NCBI GenBank assembly: GCA_030673895.1
Contig: JAUTCR010000075.1
Location: 1-64,000, forward strand
Source: Verrucomicrobiota bacterium JB023
GTDB taxonomy: Bacteria; Verrucomicrobiota; Verrucomicrobiia; Verrucomicrobiales; Akkermansiaceae
DNA length: 64,000 nucleotides
Direction: 5' to 3'
In this document: one piece after another, positions 1 to 7,726 of the stretch
How the letters are laid out: each line of letters starts with the position of its first letter
Position numbering within the stretch: the stretch's first letter is position 1
Notes under the pieces: model-generated
The model's database searches: none
What the model was told of the DNA's origin: nothing
What the model saw: only the letters and a program-made list of their open reading frames with translations
Position numbers and translations under genes: made by a program

Positions 1-1
1 C

Positions 2-313
2 GACGAAAATTCTGAGCTCACGCTTAGGGTTTGGGATCCAGCCTGGAGAAAGTTTCCGGGCTGGAATCCTCCGTTTGTTGAAATCTTTAAAAACGGAAAG
101 AGGGTAAGTGGCCAACTTTTGAAGGAAGTGGGGATGGTTGAGGACGTTTGGGCGGCTCAACATCGAGGCGTATGCTACCTTTACGTGCACACGCGACATC
201 GGCATAGGCGAGCCAAAGGAACGAATGTTTATAGACTGAATGACGCCCATAATTCGTTTTCTCATGCGGGGCTTCATTTCTCAAAAGAAGAATTGGCGAA
301 GGAGACTAAGTGA
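2..313 (+). CDS. 3' end of an unrecognised protein (partial)
   Basis: The frame is open from the first bases of the window to a TAG at 311-313, giving the last 103 residues of a protein that begins upstream. I recognise no domain. The stretch is rich in Trp, His and Arg (for example VWDPAWRKFPGW, then HTRHRHRRAKG) and ends with a charged tail KEELAKETK. Base composition is noticeably less GC-rich than the housekeeping genes downstream, as it is for the toxin-antitoxin pair that follows, which suggests acquired DNA. A repeat copy begins about 50 bp after the stop. A start inside the window (TTG at 119) is possible but less likely, because the upstream reading is protein-like and uninterrupted. 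Confidence 0.55.
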   Translation, partial: DENSELTLRVWDPAWRKFPGWNPPFVEIFKNGKRVSGQLLKEVGMVEDVWAAQHRGVCYLYVHTRHRHRRAKGTNVYRLNDAHNSFSHAGLHFSKEELAKETK

Positions 314-365
314 TTTCGAGAGATTATCGAACAGCGAAGAGACTTGATAGTTAAACAAACCACGC

Positions 366-573
366 AGGCCAACTGACGAGTAATTTTCAGAAAAACCACT
401 TATTTTTTTTGGATAGACTTTTCTAATAGCCTCAGTGGTTTTCAGGCGCGAGCTTCCTGATTTTTTAAGTGCTTTCAACTCGCGTTGTTCGTCGTAAGGT
501 TCGCGGCGGCGCCAGCACCGGAAGAGGATTCGCTGCTGGTGGATTCCTGCCTCCGCCGTCACCCTTCGGGCAG
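366..573 (+). repeat. Cassette-type repeat, copy 1 (attC-like candidate, degenerate ends)
   Basis: A ~208 bp sequence that aligns with 1278-1489 over its whole length at roughly two thirds identity by eye. Shared blocks include aggccaact, cttcctgatt, gttcgcggc and ccgccgtc. It starts about 50 bp after the stop of the preceding gene and lies in the same orientation, as attC sites do in integron cassettes. Its presumed cores (AACTGAC at 371-377, GTGGATT at 539-545) are not complementary, so this copy may be decayed. A perfect 7 bp hairpin follows its end (GGCAGTC 569-575, GACTGCC 581-587). The stretch from 314 to 751 holds no convincing gene. Confidence 0.55.
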
Positions 574-751
574 TCCTGCGGACTGCCGGTGTCGCTTCGC
601 GCCGCTGCCCACGAGATGAGCTAGGTGCGCCAACTTGCAACATTCTGTTGAGTCACGCCGGCCCTTTCAGCCTCGCCAAGTTTCGCCGGCGGCCATAAGG
701 TCTCTGCCAAAAAAACTTGCGAAAACGTGCGGAATCACGCACGTTCTTCTT

Positions 752-994
752 GTGAAAACGATTTCAGCAACTTCAGCAAGGTCAGACCTCTACAATCTGA
801 TTGATTCCACGCTCATGGACCATGAGCCGGTTCAAATTACGGGTAAACGGGGAAATGCCGTGCTGTTGAGCGAGGACGATTGGCGCTCAATTCAGGAAAC
901 GCTGCACCTTCTCAACATACCAGGAATGCGAGAATCGATTATAGCAGGGATGAAAGAGACGGTTGATGATTGTTCTGAGACAATCGAGCTATGA
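752..994 (+). CDS. YefM/Phd-type antitoxin
   Basis: An 80-residue antitoxin of the Phd/YefM family. Such proteins bind and neutralise a partner toxin and, with it, repress their own operon through an N-terminal DNA-binding fold. The family pattern is visible: SDLYNLIDS near the start, VQITGKRGNAVLLSEDDW in the middle (the usual ITGKRGNAVLMSEEDW block), then an amphipathic C-terminal tail that would wrap the toxin. I chose the GTG at 752 because the family begins with this KTISATSARSDL stretch; the frame is open further upstream to 635 but that part is not protein-like. The stop overlaps the toxin start in an ATGA junction, so the two are translationally coupled. Confidence 0.88.
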   Translation: MKTISATSARSDLYNLIDSTLMDHEPVQITGKRGNAVLLSEDDWRSIQETLHLLNIPGMRESIIAGMKETVDDCSETIEL

Positions 995-1254
995 GTTATA
1001 AGCTCGTATACACATCGCAGGCTCGAAAAGACGCGAAAAAAGTTCAAGGCAGCAATTTGGCTTCGAAGGTAAAGAGCCTTCTCGAACTAATTGAAGTCGA
1101 TCCCTTTGCCGACCCACCTCCATTTGAAGCACTAGTCGGTGACTTGAAGGGTGCATATTCACGCCGAATCAATATTCAGCACAGGCTTGTGTATCAGGTC
1201 GTGGAATCCGAAAAGATTGTGAAGATTCTCAGGCTATGGACACACTATGCGTAG
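991..1254 (+). CDS. Txe/YoeB-type mRNA interferase toxin
   Basis: An 87-residue toxin of the Txe/YoeB branch of the RelE superfamily, which cleaves mRNA in the ribosomal A site. The diagnostic C-terminal half is present: YSRRINIQHRLVYQV followed by KILRLWTHYA, which matches the YoeB signature with conserved Arg, His and the terminal His-Tyr pair. The N-terminal half, YTSQARKDAKKV and PFEALVGDLKGAYSRRI, also fits (usual form ...[23 protein letters not shown]). Length is normal for the family. It overlaps the antitoxin gene by 4 bp. A second copy of the flanking repeat begins 24 bp after its stop, so the pair sits between two repeats like a cassette. Confidence 0.92.
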   Translation: MSYKLVYTSQARKDAKKVQGSNLASKVKSLLELIEVDPFADPPPFEALVGDLKGAYSRRINIQHRLVYQVVESEKIVKILRLWTHYA

Positions 1255-1277
1255 TCGGAGAGCAGAACAAATCACTG

Positions 1278-1489
1278 AGGCCAACTAACAAGTGATTTTA
1301 AATTGTTCACAGAGTTTGAGATGTGTTTTCCGACAGCCTCGATGATCTTCAGGAGCGGTCTTCCTGATTTCTCGAGTGCGTTTAGGTCGCATTTTTCATC
1401 GTAGGGTTCGCGGCATTGCCAGCAGTGGAAGATAACTTGGTGCCAGTTAGTTCTGGCCACCGCCGTCGCCCTCGGGAAGACGATGATCT
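1278..1489 (+). repeat. Cassette-type repeat, copy 2 (attC-like candidate)
   Basis: Second copy of the repeat at 366-573. Here the ends look like integron recombination cores: AACTAAC at 1283-1289, continuing as CTAACAAGTG, is the perfect inverted complement of GTTAGTT at 1446-1452, with further pairing outside (GGCC at 1279-1282 against GGCC at 1455-1458). Integron attC sites have inverted cores of the form RYYYAAC / GTTRRRY, so this one deviates at one position of each core. A span of about 170 bp between cores is long for an attC. The remainder up to 1596 has no gene that I can see. No integrase gene is in the window. Confidence 0.55.
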
Positions 1490-1596
1490 AAATGCGGAGA
1501 GACTTGGAGAGATCGAATGGCCGTGCCTTGGTCAGCTCTGGCCGAAGCCCGCGTTGTTCGCCGATTAGGGCTTTCCGCACCTTTCGTTAAGCTCCG

Positions 1597-2793
1597 CTAT
1601 TGGGAAAGGCCAGCCACGCTCTTCATCTCCTTCTCGCGACTCTTCCTGCGCCTTGACGCGTGAATCAGAAATCCAATCCCGAGGAGGAGAATGCAAACGG
1701 CGGCTCCGATCCCGGTCCAGATAATGAAATCTGCCGGTTCATACGATTCGATGAAATGCCCTGGAAGCACGAGCAAGTTCCCTACTAGGAACCACCATGC
1801 AACAAGCAAAAATAGCCAAAAAAGTTGCCGGAGCCAGCGCTGCGGAGGCACGAGGATGGCGAGCTTGGGATTCCAAGTGAAGGCAGTCGCCCGCAGACTG
1901 GCGTAAGAGTTCACATAATATTGATAAAGGGAACGGACCGGCCAGAGAAACAGGCTCCAAAGAACAAGCCCTGCGAGAGAGATTACGAGAACGACAAGAT
2001 AGACCTTGAAGAAGATGACCAGCAGAGGCGCTTTCTCCAACCATTGGATTGGTTTGGTGATCGCTCCCAGGCAGATAGCCTTTGGTGCGGACAAGAAACG
2101 CACGACCGGGTCGGTGTATTTTCTTAGGACACGCTGGATGTCGCCGCTGTCCGCCGCCTCCGGTGCCAAGGCGAGCGCACTTCTGAGACAATCCAGTCCT
2201 TCCCCCCGCCGTTGGGGATTTTTCACTAGGAGGAGCCCGAGCTCCTTGTGCGCCTCCCGGTAATTCGGGTCAGCAGTCAGCGCAGCCCGGAACCATCCCT
2301 CTGCAGCCCCACGCCAATGCTCTCCCTCTTCGGCAAAGACAACGGCCTCCCCCGCAATCAAGCGGATCACCGCATTGTCAGGATCGCGCGAGAGGACCTT
2401 GCCCACGCAGGTGAGGCAAAACTTCAAGTCATCGAACTTGGCAGATAAAGCCAAGGCCGTCCAAGCCTCGATGGAATCCGGATCGAGGGAAAGCGCCATG
2501 ATGGCATGCTTATCCCCCGCCCTCTTGAAGAGAGATTCCGAATTCAAAAGCGCGATGAACTCGTGGCTGGCTTGGTCCTCCGGCATCAGCCGGAGCGCCT
2601 CCCCGAGATGATGGTTCGCCAGTTTGCGATTGCCCTCCTCAATATAGGTCAGGCCAAGCAGCCGATGAACGAACCCAGCCTCCGGATCCATGGCAAGGAG
2701 TCGGTGAGCGAGCCCAACAACCTTGTCGGATCGCCCTCGCGATGCCCAGAAGCCGAGCTCTTGATAGATTTTCAGCCATTGATCGTCCTGCAT
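1597..2793 (-). CDS. TPR-repeat protein with C-terminal membrane segments
   Basis: A 398-residue protein starting MQDDQWLKIYQELG. The N-terminal two thirds consist of TPR-like helical pairs (for example AHRLLAMDPEAGFVHRLLG, WFRAALTADPNYREAHKELG), a protein-interaction scaffold. The C-terminal third has three hydrophobic segments at roughly residues 243-270, 300-328 and 340-362, followed by a basic tail, so it is probably an inner-membrane protein with its TPR region in the cytoplasm. I chose the ATG at 2793 because the open frame further upstream lies antisense to metG and is not protein-like. It is divergent from metG, with 180 bp between. No specific function is assigned. Confidence 0.8.
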   Translation of the reverse strand: MQDDQWLKIYQELGFWASRGRSDKVVGLAHRLLAMDPEAGFVHRLLGLTYIEEGNRKLANHHLGEALRLMPEDQASHEFIALLNSESLFKRAGDKHAIMALSLDPDSIEAWTALALSAKFDDLKFCLTCVGKVLSRDPDNAVIRLIAGEAVVFAEEGEHWRGAAEGWFRAALTADPNYREAHKELGLLLVKNPQRRGEGLDCLRSALALAPEAADSGDIQRVLRKYTDPVVRFLSAPKAICLGAITKPIQWLEKAPLLVIFFKVYLVVLVISLAGLVLWSLFLWPVRSLYQYYVNSYASLRATAFTWNPKLAILVPPQRWLRQLFWLFLLVAWWFLVGNLLVLPGHFIESYEPADFIIWTGIGAAVCILLLGIGFLIHASRRRKSREKEMKSVAGLSQ

Positions 2794-2973
2794 CGCGCGA
2801 TGGGAAAGATTGGAACCGACCTCGCACCGAAAGTCGATCCCCGACCTCGATTTCCCCGCCTTGTGAGGCGAGGAATGACGAGCCTGCAAAGCCCTCAGCG
2901 CGCGCTTCCTCACCCGCCTGCTCTCCAGACTTGCTTTCAGCGGCGGGAATATTGAGGCTGGGCGCCAAGCACC

Positions 2974-4524
2974 ATGGTTTACCTCACTACCGCTATCGAT
3001 TACCCCAACGGCTCTCCCCACATCGGCCACGCCTATGAGAAAGTCCTGACCGATGTGCTCGCGCGCTATCACCGCCTCAAGGGGGACGAGGTCTATTTCC
3101 TCACCGGCGTCGATCAGCATGGGCAGAAGATGGTGCAAACCGCTGAAAAGGAGGGCGTCAACGTGGCCACTCTTGCCAAGAAGAACACCAAGAAGTTCAT
3201 CAAGCTCCTCGATACGCTCGATATCTCCAACGATGGCTGGGTGGAGACCACCGATGAGCGTCACAAGGCCTGTGTCGCCAAAATTCTGAACGATCTGCAC
3301 GAGAAGGGTCAGCTCTACAAGAAGTCCTACCAAGGCTTCTACTCGGTGCGGCAAGAGCAGTTCCTGACCGACAAGGAGCGCGACGCGGAAGGGAACTTCG
3401 GCGAAGAATGGGGCGAAGTCGTCGAGCTGGAGGAGGAGAACTGGTACTTCAAGCTCACCGAACACGTCGAGTGGCTCAAGGGAGCCATCGAAGCGGGCAC
3501 CATCCCCATCTTTCCGGAATTTCGGAAAAGCGAAGTCCTCAATGCGCTTAAAGGCGCGGAAAACGATCTCTGCATCTCCCGGCCCAAGGAGCGACTCGCC
3601 TGGGGTATCCCCCTGCCCTTCGACCCGGAGTTTGTTACCTACGTGTGGTTCGACGCTCTCATCAACTACATCTCCTTCGCCGGCTATCTGGCCGGAGACG
3701 ACAGCGACTTGCCGGACTTCTCCAAGCTCTGGCCCGCGAAATGGCATGTGATCGGCAAGGACATCATGGTGCCAGCCCACGCTGTCTATTGGCCCTGTAT
3801 GCTCCATGCGATGGGCTTCACTGATGAGCAGATGCCGGGCCTCCTCGTCCATGGCTGGTGGAATGTCCGCGGGGAGAAGATGTCAAAATCGACCGGCAAC
3901 TTCATCGACCCGAACGAGCTTTGCGACAAGCTCGGCTCCGATGCCGTTCGCTACTATCTCGCCCGTGATATCGTGACGGGCAAGGATTCCGACTTCGACC
4001 CCACCCGGGTGGTCCTGCTATTCAATACCGAACTCGCCAATGGCTTGGGCAATCTCCTGAACCGCTCGCTCAATATGACCAAGGGCTCCCTCGGCAGCGT
4101 GCTGTGCGAATTTGCATACGATGACGAGGACTGCCAGAAGGTCCGCGACTCCCATGCGAATCTGCTCGTCACCTATCGGAACAAGATGGATGCCCTCGAC
4201 CCGCGCGGAGCACTTGAGGCCGTCGTTTCCTTCGTCACTGATGTCAATGCCTTCACCGACCGCACCGAGCCTTGGCAACTTAAGAAAGATGAGACCAAGC
4301 GCGACCAGCTGGCTGCCGTCCTCTATCACCTTTGCGAGTCCTGCGCCCAGGTGAGCGTTCTCCTTTCCCCTTTTGTCCCGGAGGCCTCTGCGAAGATGCA
4401 GACGCAGCTGAAAGCGGATCTCTCCGGACTCAAGCTCAACGATTTGTCTTGGGGCCTCCTCAAGCCGGGGCATGAAACCGGGAAGAACAAGCCGGTCTTC
4501 CCTCGCCTCGAACCCTTGGACTAG
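2974..4524 (+). CDS. metG: Methionyl-tRNA synthetase
   Basis: A 516-residue class I tRNA synthetase that charges tRNA-Met in the cytoplasm. The HIGH-type motif is PNGSPHIGH at residues 11-19, and the KMSKS loop is exact at 302-306. WFDALINYISFAGY and LLVHGWWNVRGEKMSKS are typical of MetRS. In the connective peptide, where many bacterial enzymes carry CxxC zinc knuckles, there is an acidic stretch without cysteines (YSVRQEQFLTDKERD onward), so this is a zinc-free variant. The C-terminal dimerisation and tRNA-binding domain found in E. coli is also absent; the protein ends soon after the helical anticodon-binding domain. Both features occur in known MetRS subtypes. Confidence 0.97.
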   Translation: MVYLTTAIDYPNGSPHIGHAYEKVLTDVLARYHRLKGDEVYFLTGVDQHGQKMVQTAEKEGVNVATLAKKNTKKFIKLLDTLDISNDGWVETTDERHKACVAKILNDLHEKGQLYKKSYQGFYSVRQEQFLTDKERDAEGNFGEEWGEVVELEEENWYFKLTEHVEWLKGAIEAGTIPIFPEFRKSEVLNALKGAENDLCISRPKERLAWGIPLPFDPEFVTYVWFDALINYISFAGYLAGDDSDLPDFSKLWPAKWHVIGKDIMVPAHAVYWPCMLHAMGFTDEQMPGLLVHGWWNVRGEKMSKSTGNFIDPNELCDKLGSDAVRYYLARDIVTGKDSDFDPTRVVLLFNTELANGLGNLLNRSLNMTKGSLGSVLCEFAYDDEDCQKVRDSHANLLVTYRNKMDALDPRGALEAVVSFVTDVNAFTDRTEPWQLKKDETKRDQLAAVLYHLCESCAQVSVLLSPFVPEASAKMQTQLKADLSGLKLNDLSWGLLKPGHETGKNKPVFPRLEPLD

Positions 4525-4556
4525 ACAGACAAGGGACACCAACCTCCGCCACGGAC

Positions 4557-5159
4557 ATGAAAACTTCCAGACACAAGCTTAGCGATCAGCTCTTTCTTAT
4601 CAAGACAATGCTCTGTGCGAATACGATCCTGCTGGCGGCCATCATTCTTCATCTGAATTCCGAGCGCTTCGCCCCTGCGACTAGCGAATCGGTTACGTAT
4701 AGAGGCGCAAGCGCAAGCCTCTCTAACAAGGATGCGCTCAAAGAGCTTCAAGAAGAGATCGCAAATGCCAATGCCATCGTGCTTGCAGACCGCGTCTCGC
4801 AAGACAGGAAAGTCCGAGACGTGATCACCGAGATTCTCATGAAGAATCCTGATGTCCCTTTCTATTATGGCATCGGGGAGCAGATTGGCTCGGCGACTAC
4901 GATCAAACCTGACACGAGATACGGGGACGGAAGCGTGATCTTTTGCCAAGGCTCTCCTGCCAGGCTCAAAAGAGCAGCCGCCATCTACGATGGAAGGATT
5001 CCGGCCTTTGGCCAGCTGCCAGTCACCAAGCTCAGGGAGATGGTGGCCGAGCACGCCTCTCTCACTGCTCCGGAGCAAGAAAGCGAAGAGCCCGCTCAGT
5101 CATCCAAGAACGACCATTCACCTTCCCCGGAAAGCCGACGTGCCCCCCTCCCCGGGTGA
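4557..5159 (+). CDS. Hypothetical membrane-anchored protein
   Basis: A 200-residue protein, 32 bp downstream of metG on the same strand. Residues 12-32 (LFLIKTMLCANTILLAAIIL) form one membrane segment. The rest is predicted to lie outside the membrane and includes KELQEEIANANAIVLADRV and a central ITEILMKNPDVPFYYGIGE region. I recognise no family. The last ~33 residues are low complexity (Ser, Pro, Glu rich) and overlap the convergent hydrolase gene by 98 bp, which casts some doubt on the true C-terminus. Reading through from metG seems likely given the short spacing. Confidence 0.6.
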   Translation: MKTSRHKLSDQLFLIKTMLCANTILLAAIILHLNSERFAPATSESVTYRGASASLSNKDALKELQEEIANANAIVLADRVSQDRKVRDVITEILMKNPDVPFYYGIGEQIGSATTIKPDTRYGDGSVIFCQGSPARLKRAAAIYDGRIPAFGQLPVTKLREMVAEHASLTAPEQESEEPAQSSKNDHSPSPESRRAPLPG

Positions 5160-6039
5160 TTTCGAGATGAAAGTGGTCGCTCTCTCTGGCGACCGAAACC
5201 GGATAGCAGGCAGGGCCGAGAAAGGGATCATTGTCTGCATTCACCAGCAGGGCCGGCACCCGGATTGCAGCGAGAAATTGCCTTGAGCTACTACGTGACC
5301 AGTAGTCCTCCGCATCCTCGAATCCGTGCAGAGGAGCGGTGTAACGGGTATCAAACTCGCGAAAGGTGCGAATCTTCTCCAAGCCCTCTGGACTGAGTCG
5401 CACGTCATCAGGAAAGAGTTCATGTTTCGTCCGAATCTTCTCCCGCAACGTGGTGATGAATCGCCGCATATAGACCTCCCGGTTGAAGGGTGTATCCAAG
5501 GCCCGGGCGGAGCAGGCGAGATCACAAGGAACGGAAAAGGCCACCGCCCTGCCGATACAAGTCGGCACCTTGCTACCCCGTTCGCCAAGAAATTTGAGAA
5601 TCAAATTTCCTCCGAGGCTGAAACCGATGAGATCGATCGAAGCGTCGGGACGTTGCGAACTCGCGTGCGCGATGACCTCCGCAAGATCATGGGTGGCCCC
5701 ACTATGATAGAAGCCCGGTGTCCGATTGGGCTCCCTGCTGCACCCGCGGTAACTCCAAGCCAGCACTTCCCATCCCGCATCCGCTAGAGCACCCGCCATT
5801 TCCTGAATATATGACGCTTCGGCTCCAGCTTCGAGGCCGTGGCAGACGATGGCCAGGCGAGAGGACGGCCGCCCTCGCTTCCAACACAGATCGAGAAAAT
5901 CTCCATCTGCTAGCTCAAGCCGCTCGTCCTCATCAGTCACTGCATGGGCCCGGCGGGCCAGCGCGGGGACGATCGTCTGCAAATGACCTCCCGGACACCA
6001 CCAAGGCGACCGATAAGAGGATTCGGTGATAAGGGGCAT
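5062..6039 (-). CDS. YheT-type alpha/beta hydrolase
   Basis: A 325-residue alpha/beta hydrolase of the YheT/EMB8 family, whose physiological substrate is generally unknown. Family marks are clear: PWWCPGGHLQTI at residues 12-23, the oxyanion region CHGLEAG, SYRGCSREPN, the nucleophile elbow GFSLGGN with Ser141, NADNDPFLGP carrying the acid, and GGGHVGF with the catalytic His. I chose the ATG at 6039 (MPLITESSYRSPWW); an upstream TTG at 6063 is possible. Its 3' end overlaps the convergent gene at 4557-5159 by 98 bp. Confidence 0.93.
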   Translation of the reverse strand: MPLITESSYRSPWWCPGGHLQTIVPALARRAHAVTDEDERLELADGDFLDLCWKRGRPSSRLAIVCHGLEAGAEASYIQEMAGALADAGWEVLAWSYRGCSREPNRTPGFYHSGATHDLAEVIAHASSQRPDASIDLIGFSLGGNLILKFLGERGSKVPTCIGRAVAFSVPCDLACSARALDTPFNREVYMRRFITTLREKIRTKHELFPDDVRLSPEGLEKIRTFREFDTRYTAPLHGFEDAEDYWSRSSSRQFLAAIRVPALLVNADNDPFLGPACYPVSVARESDHFHLEITRGGGHVGFPGKVNGRSWMTERALRFLAPEQ

Positions 6040-6111
6040 GAATGGGCAGTCCGATAGTCCCAACTCTCCCGCGACTCAAGACCCTTGTCCCGATACGCAT
6101 CTGCCATCGAT

Positions 6112-6148
6112 CAAAAAAAGCGTGCTGCGGAGAGGATCCACAGCACGC
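6112..6148 (-). terminator. Rho-independent terminator after the entericidin-like gene
   Basis: On the minus strand, GCGTGCTG and CAGCACGC (6141-6148 and 6120-6127 on the plus strand) form a perfect 8 bp stem around a 13-base loop, followed by a run of seven T. It lies 32 bp past the stop of the small lipoprotein gene. Confidence 0.85.
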
Positions 6149-6179
6149 CTGATTCGTTCAAAAGGTGATTGGGACGGCA

Positions 6180-6326
6180 TTAGTTGGCCGCATCAACAGC
6201 GGCTCCGCTGATGGCTTGTCCACTCTGCTGGATATCCTGTCCGGCTCCCGCAACGGTGTTGCAAGAGACCAGAGCGAGTGAACCAAGGCCAGCGACGAAT
6301 AATGCGATTAGTTTAAGCGTTTTCAT
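6180..6326 (-). CDS. Entericidin-like small lipoprotein
   Basis: A 48-residue lipoprotein resembling the entericidin A/B family (EcnA/EcnB), small cell-envelope lipoproteins described in E. coli as an antidote/toxin pair and common in stress regulons. It has a basic start (MKTLK), a hydrophobic stretch, and a lipobox LVSC with the lipid-bearing Cys at residue 20. The mature part follows the family pattern: NTVAGAGQDIQQSGQAISGAA, compared with the usual NT..G.G.DI...G.AI..AA. The start was set at the ATG at 6326, directly before the signal peptide. It is a single gene with its own terminator. Confidence 0.85.
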   Translation of the reverse strand: MKTLKLIALFVAGLGSLALVSCNTVAGAGQDIQQSGQAISGAAVDAAN

Positions 6327-6513
6327 GGTGCGGCGGAAAGTAAGCCAGATCCACTCGACTGCAAGGAACGGTCGCAGCAAGGAAGTTATGAAGTCTTTTT
6401 CGAAAGTAGGAACCTGCTTTCGGAGCTTCCTCCATGAGGGCAGACGGCCACCAGCACATTGAACCTTGGCGGCTGGGTCGAGTCTTCGCCATCAATTGTG
6501 CCGCTCGCTGCGC

Positions 6514-6870
6514 TCAATTCCGGGTCTCTTCTTCCTTCTTCACCGGGATGGCCTCACACCATTTGCGCCAGTCTTTGAAGTTCCACTCATTGGGAAAGCC
6601 CGCGCATTGTCTCGGCTTCACCTCTTGCAAGCGACAGTCTTTCCCTTCCAGCCAGACGCAAGAATGGTCGGGATTTTCCAGTAAGGAGAGGTGCTTCCGA
6701 TTCGCGCTGAGGTGGGTATGCTCTTGGATGAAGTCCTCGACGGGCATTCCGAGGAAAGCGGCAATCTTCTCCGCTTCCCCTTCCTCCAAGATGACATCCC
6801 CGGGCCAGCGGCAACAGTTCGTGCAACGCTGGCAGACGTAATACACGTCTTTTTCAATCACGCTGGCCAT
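6514..6870 (-). CDS. YkgJ-type cysteine-cluster protein
   Basis: A 118-residue protein of the YkgJ family, in which conserved cysteines are thought to bind zinc or an iron-sulfur cluster; the biochemical role is unknown. The N-terminal cluster is C13-x2-C16-x2-C19-C20 (VCQRCTNCCRWPGDV), and further cysteines come in CVWLEGKDCRLQ and KPRQCAGFP, which is the usual family arrangement. Its start overlaps the stop of the amidase gene by one base (TAATG), so the two are co-transcribed and probably translationally coupled. Confidence 0.9.
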   Translation of the reverse strand: MASVIEKDVYYVCQRCTNCCRWPGDVILEEGEAEKIAAFLGMPVEDFIQEHTHLSANRKHLSLLENPDHSCVWLEGKDCRLQEVKPRQCAGFPNEWNFKDWRKWCEAIPVKKEEETRN

Positions 6871-7634
6871 TAGCGACTTGCGTAAGCGCCAGGACGTCCC
6901 GCGACCTCATTGTAGTAGCGGCTCACCTTAGCAAGATAGGCCTGCCACTTGGCCCCCGGGCGACCATTGGTCATGAGGAAGTGTGGACAATTTTTGTTGG
7001 GAGGATTTTTGCCCCAGCGAGGCCAGTGATAATGAGGAACCACGCGGGAGAGAGGGATATTGTGCTTCACCATCAGGTAGGCGGTCAGCTTGGCAGTGCG
7101 ATCGAGGGTTTGGGCACGGCTACAGCCGGGATGCTCGCACATTTCGATACCAATGGAGTATTTGTTTCCGGGACCATTGTGATCCGCGTGATTGCCCTGC
7201 TCGTTGGTGGGCAGGTGCTGCACGGCGCGCTGATCGTCCGTGGTGTAGTGCCAAGAGATTCGCCCCAGCTTGCTGCGCTTGAGGGCCAAGGCATGGCGGA
7301 GGGAATCCGCTCCGCGACTCCAGTTCTGCGTGCTGTGAATGGTGATGTAGCGGGGGCTCATGGACCGACCGGTCCGGCCGCTGGTGCTCATGGAGATGAT
7401 GTCGCGCTTTAGGCGGACATCCGAGAGCAAGGAGTTCAAGCTCCGGGAGCCAGGCCGACCGCTGCGAGAGCTGGAAGATACATAGCTCACTGACCGTGGG
7501 GCGGACTCCGTGCGGTAGAAAGAAGCTGGCCGCTTCGACTGGATGCCGACGACTTCTTCCTCGGTTGAGCATCCGCTGGCCAGAAATCCGGCGACGGCCA
7601 GCGTGATAACGGGAAGGGAAAATTTGTGAATCAT
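6870..7634 (-). CDS. N-acetylmuramoyl-L-alanine amidase lipoprotein (Amidase_2)
   Basis: A 254-residue envelope amidase that should cut the bond between N-acetylmuramic acid and the stem peptide of peptidoglycan. The signal peptide MIHKFSLPVITLAVAGF ends in the lipobox ASGC, so it is a probable lipoprotein. A Ser/Arg-rich linker follows, then the Amidase_2 fold with YITIHSTQN (first zinc His), ISWHYTTDD, SIGIEMCEH, a VPHYHWPRWGKNPP block and NCPHFLM. I chose the ATG at 7634 because it directly precedes the signal peptide. It is divergent from mfd and forms a two-gene unit with the YkgJ-type gene. Confidence 0.92.
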   Translation of the reverse strand: MIHKFSLPVITLAVAGFLASGCSTEEEVVGIQSKRPASFYRTESAPRSVSYVSSSSRSGRPGSRSLNSLLSDVRLKRDIISMSTSGRTGRSMSPRYITIHSTQNWSRGADSLRHALALKRSKLGRISWHYTTDDQRAVQHLPTNEQGNHADHNGPGNKYSIGIEMCEHPGCSRAQTLDRTAKLTAYLMVKHNIPLSRVVPHYHWPRWGKNPPNKNCPHFLMTNGRPGAKWQAYLAKVSRYYNEVAGRPGAYASR

Positions 7635-7726
7635 AGAACGTCCGGTTTTGACCGACCTTACGGCTTTTTTCTTCAATGTGAAGTTGAGATTGCGTGCATT
7701 CCAATCAGGTTAATAGTGAATGCCCT

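Noticed and set aside
281-1460. Two similar minus-strand peptides (281-643 and 1272-1460) sharing CW-x2-REPYDE and LKA/LNA-L-KSG blocks
   Set aside because: The likeness follows from the nucleotide repeat itself. Neither has a plausible start or continuation, so I describe the repeat rather than genes.
2794-3852. Upstream in-frame extension of the TPR protein gene, which would make it 751 residues
   Set aside because: It runs antisense to metG, has a mirror-codon composition and lacks TPR character. The real start is the ATG at 2793.
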